A stretch of 64,000 bases of DNA from Roseiarcus sp963833955 (lineage in GTDB: Bacteria > Pseudomonadota > Alphaproteobacteria > Rhizobiales > Beijerinckiaceae), in contig CAWHZY010000001.1 of the NCBI GenBank assembly GCA_963833955.1, positions 82,408 through 146,407 on the forward strand. Reading direction: 5' to 3'. Position 1 is the first letter of the stretch. Every line of letters begins with the position of its first letter. Below, in pieces: positions 62,542 through 64,000 of the stretch. The notes beneath the pieces were generated by a model, which had not been told where the DNA came from, did not search any database, and saw only the letters and a program-made list of their open reading frames with translations. A program made the position numbers and the translations under genes.

Positions 62542-63966
62542 ATGCTGAGCGCGATGCCCATGTCCGATGCGCCACGGCCCCAGATTTCTAAGTCACGGGG
62601 TTTCACTGAAACAGAACGATTCCTCTCCGAACTGTGCGAAGGCACGTTCCTCAAACTATGGAGCTACCCGAATCCTTTTAAGGCACCGGGAAAAGAACTG
62701 TGTGACCTGATCGCTATTTTTGACAACCGCGTGTTTTTGTTTTTTGACCGCGCAAGCGAGGCTTTCGACCGCAGCGACCGGGACGTTCTAATGTCGTGGG
62801 AGCGTTGGAAAAAAGAGACAATCGATAAACAAGTAAAATCAGCACTAAGGGCGCTGAAACACGTGCACCGCAACCGAGGTGAGATTTACATCGATGCAAA
62901 GTGCCAAACCAGATTACCAATAACAATTCCATCTGACAACGTTAAAATCCATATCGTGATCGTTGCTCACGGCGCTACTGAGGCTTGCCGATCGTTTTCT
63001 TCAAGAAATGTCTCGGGAGGTCTTGCTGTTGCTTATAGTAACAATGTTGCAGCACTCTCGATAAATAAGCCGTTTTCTTTTCCATTTTTTGTCGGACTTC
63101 CTCGCGATCGGATCGTCCATATATTCGACACTCTGACTGTAAAGATAATTCTCGGTGAGCTTGATACCTTTGTTGATTTTGTTTCCTTTATCGACGCGAA
63201 GGAAGATACGATCCGAAAGTACGAGCTCCTGGCATATCCTGGCGAGGAGGATTTACTCGCGGAATATTACTCAAATTTCGATAAGTCCACGAACCGTCAT
63301 TTTATCGGCACCCTCGATCCCGCTTATCAAGGAGTGGTTGTTCCCAAGGGAAAATGGCTGAATTTTATCCGGTCGGCTCCTTATAAAGCAAAAAAGGAGG
63401 CCGATAAGGCTTCGTACCTGTGGGACAATTTATTGCAAAGAACTGCGCAAAACGCTCTGGACGGCACGTTGGGTGGTGACGCTGGCATTTTTAAATCGCA
63501 AAGCGCCGTCTTCGAGATGGCACGAGAACCACGTTTCTCTAGGCGGGCGCTATCAGAAAGAATGACGAATTCGATTAAAGATTTTCCGGCCAACGCGCCC
63601 GGAAGTTGCCGAAAAATATCGTTCATGCCGTCGTACTTTGCGGGAACAGCCTACGTGTTTTTACAGGTGAAATTCGTTGCGTCGAGCTCTTATGACGGGA
63701 AATATCGTGCGGTGCGCCAAACCATGTTGGAAATTGCCTGCGGCGCTGCTAAAAACAAGTTCCCTTACCTTACCAAAATTGTTGGGATAGCTATTGATGC
63801 GCCTAGATTTTCTTCGAAAATGAATTCGGAAGACTTTATTCTTCTTAGTTGTGCAGAATGGCCTGATGATCAACGCGAGTTTTATGAAGAGAAAAATGAG
63901 TCCCTCGGATTTTTCGAAACCGGGACAATCGAAAATAGGACCGTGAGGAACTTTCCCGTGCCATAA
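62542..63966 (+). CDS. Large protein of unknown function, AT-richer than neighbours, possible PD-(D/E)xK-like nuclease fold
   Basis: A 474-residue cytoplasmic protein (no signal or membrane helix). The N-terminal ~130 residues show RFLSELCEGTF, GKELCDLIAIFDNRVFLFFDRAS and ALRALKHVHRNRGEIYIDAK, recalling proteins with E, then LCDL and a strand ending in DK/DR, compatible with a PD-(D/E)xK core (tentative; the Lys appears as Arg). The rest has no recognised domain. Base composition and codon use are clearly AT-richer than the other genes, suggesting horizontal acquisition; it may begin an accessory segment that continues past the window. The start among ATG 62542, 62554 and 62560 is uncertain. 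Confidence 0.7.
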   Translation: MLSAMPMSDAPRPQISKSRGFTETERFLSELCEGTFLKLWSYPNPFKAPGKELCDLIAIFDNRVFLFFDRASEAFDRSDRDVLMSWERWKKETIDKQVKSALRALKHVHRNRGEIYIDAKCQTRLPITIPSDNVKIHIVIVAHGATEACRSFSSRNVSGGLAVAYSNNVAALSINKPFSFPFFVGLPRDRIVHIFDTLTVKIILGELDTFVDFVSFIDAKEDTIRKYELLAYPGEEDLLAEYYSNFDKSTNRHFIGTLDPAYQGVVVPKGKWLNFIRSAPYKAKKEADKASYLWDNLLQRTAQNALDGTLGGDAGIFKSQSAVFEMAREPRFSRRALSERMTNSIKDFPANAPGSCRKISFMPSYFAGTAYVFLQVKFVASSSYDGKYRAVRQTMLEIACGAAKNKFPYLTKIVGIAIDAPRFSSKMNSEDFILLSCAEWPDDQREFYEEKNESLGFFETGTIENRTVRNFPVP

Positions 63967-64000
63967 GAAAGCAAGGGTGTCTTCGATTGCTTCGCTTACC

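Noticed and set aside
1..64000. tRNA or rRNA genes
   Set aside because: No cloverleaf-like GTTCGAATC segment in proper context nor conserved rRNA stretch was recognised by eye; a tRNAscan run would be decisive.

Overview
The window is GC-rich (roughly mid-60s % by eye) and comes from an alphaproteobacterium of the Rhizobiales. A Beijerinckiaceae or Methylocystaceae member is plausible but not proven. Supporting evidence: a mosB-mosA molybdenum-storage pair, an Omp25/31-type barrel, a PEPxxWA-CTERM protein, a bifunctional malic enzyme, FrcA-like half-size ABC ATPases and an rpsM-rpsK-rpoA-rplQ block. No rRNA, tRNA, prophage, insertion sequence or CRISPR array was seen.

Layout. 1-8.9 kb: frameshifted Cds1-like PLP enzyme, metallo-beta-lactamase-fold hydrolase, mosBA, intradiol dioxygenase, gamma-glutamylcyclotransferase-like protein and an upstream gene fragment resembling its 5' end, outer-membrane barrel, DUF2141 protein, acyltransferase 3. 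8.9-16.1 kb: OmpR/histidine-kinase pair facing an LTxxQ periplasmic protein, then a 1,340-residue autotransporter. 16.4-24.6 kb: alanine dehydrogenase, solute-binding protein, xseB, ParA-like ATPase, lysophospholipid acyltransferase, an active Deg protease divergent from a catalytically dead HtrA homologue coupled to a LuxR-type protein, and a PEP-CTERM protein. 25-34 kb: rplQ, rpoA, rpsK, rpsM, a small membrane protein, PpiC foldase, argJ, mutT, cytochrome c, a Phd/VapC toxin-antitoxin pair, xerC, an epimerase. 34-45 kb: a crescentin-like coiled-coil protein, maeB, GH25 lysozyme lipoprotein, Rrf2 regulator, and ilvB, a threonine-dehydratase-like gene and ilvH behind an apparent leader-peptide attenuator. 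44.6-64 kb: alpha/beta hydrolase, Nramp-like transporter, a XylFH-type sugar ABC operon with LacI regulator, a di-haem oxidoreductase coupled to a CRTAC1 protein, a collagen-like lipoprotein, a class A beta-lactamase, a second sugar ABC operon, a RibD-like reductase, DUF2442, and an AT-richer gene of unknown function.

Two kinds of non-coding structure stand out. First, a 115-bp repeat (three copies) and a roughly 110-bp element with 10-bp phased units (two copies) occur only between convergent gene ends. Second, the ilvB leader encodes a 15-codon peptide rich in Leu/Ile/Val, followed by a terminator.

Reading caution: seven genes carry single-base indels, several in homopolymers. Each rebuilds a normal protein after one-base corrections, so residual sequencing error is more likely than real gene decay. 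All function assignments come from reading sequence and recalled family knowledge; no database search was run.
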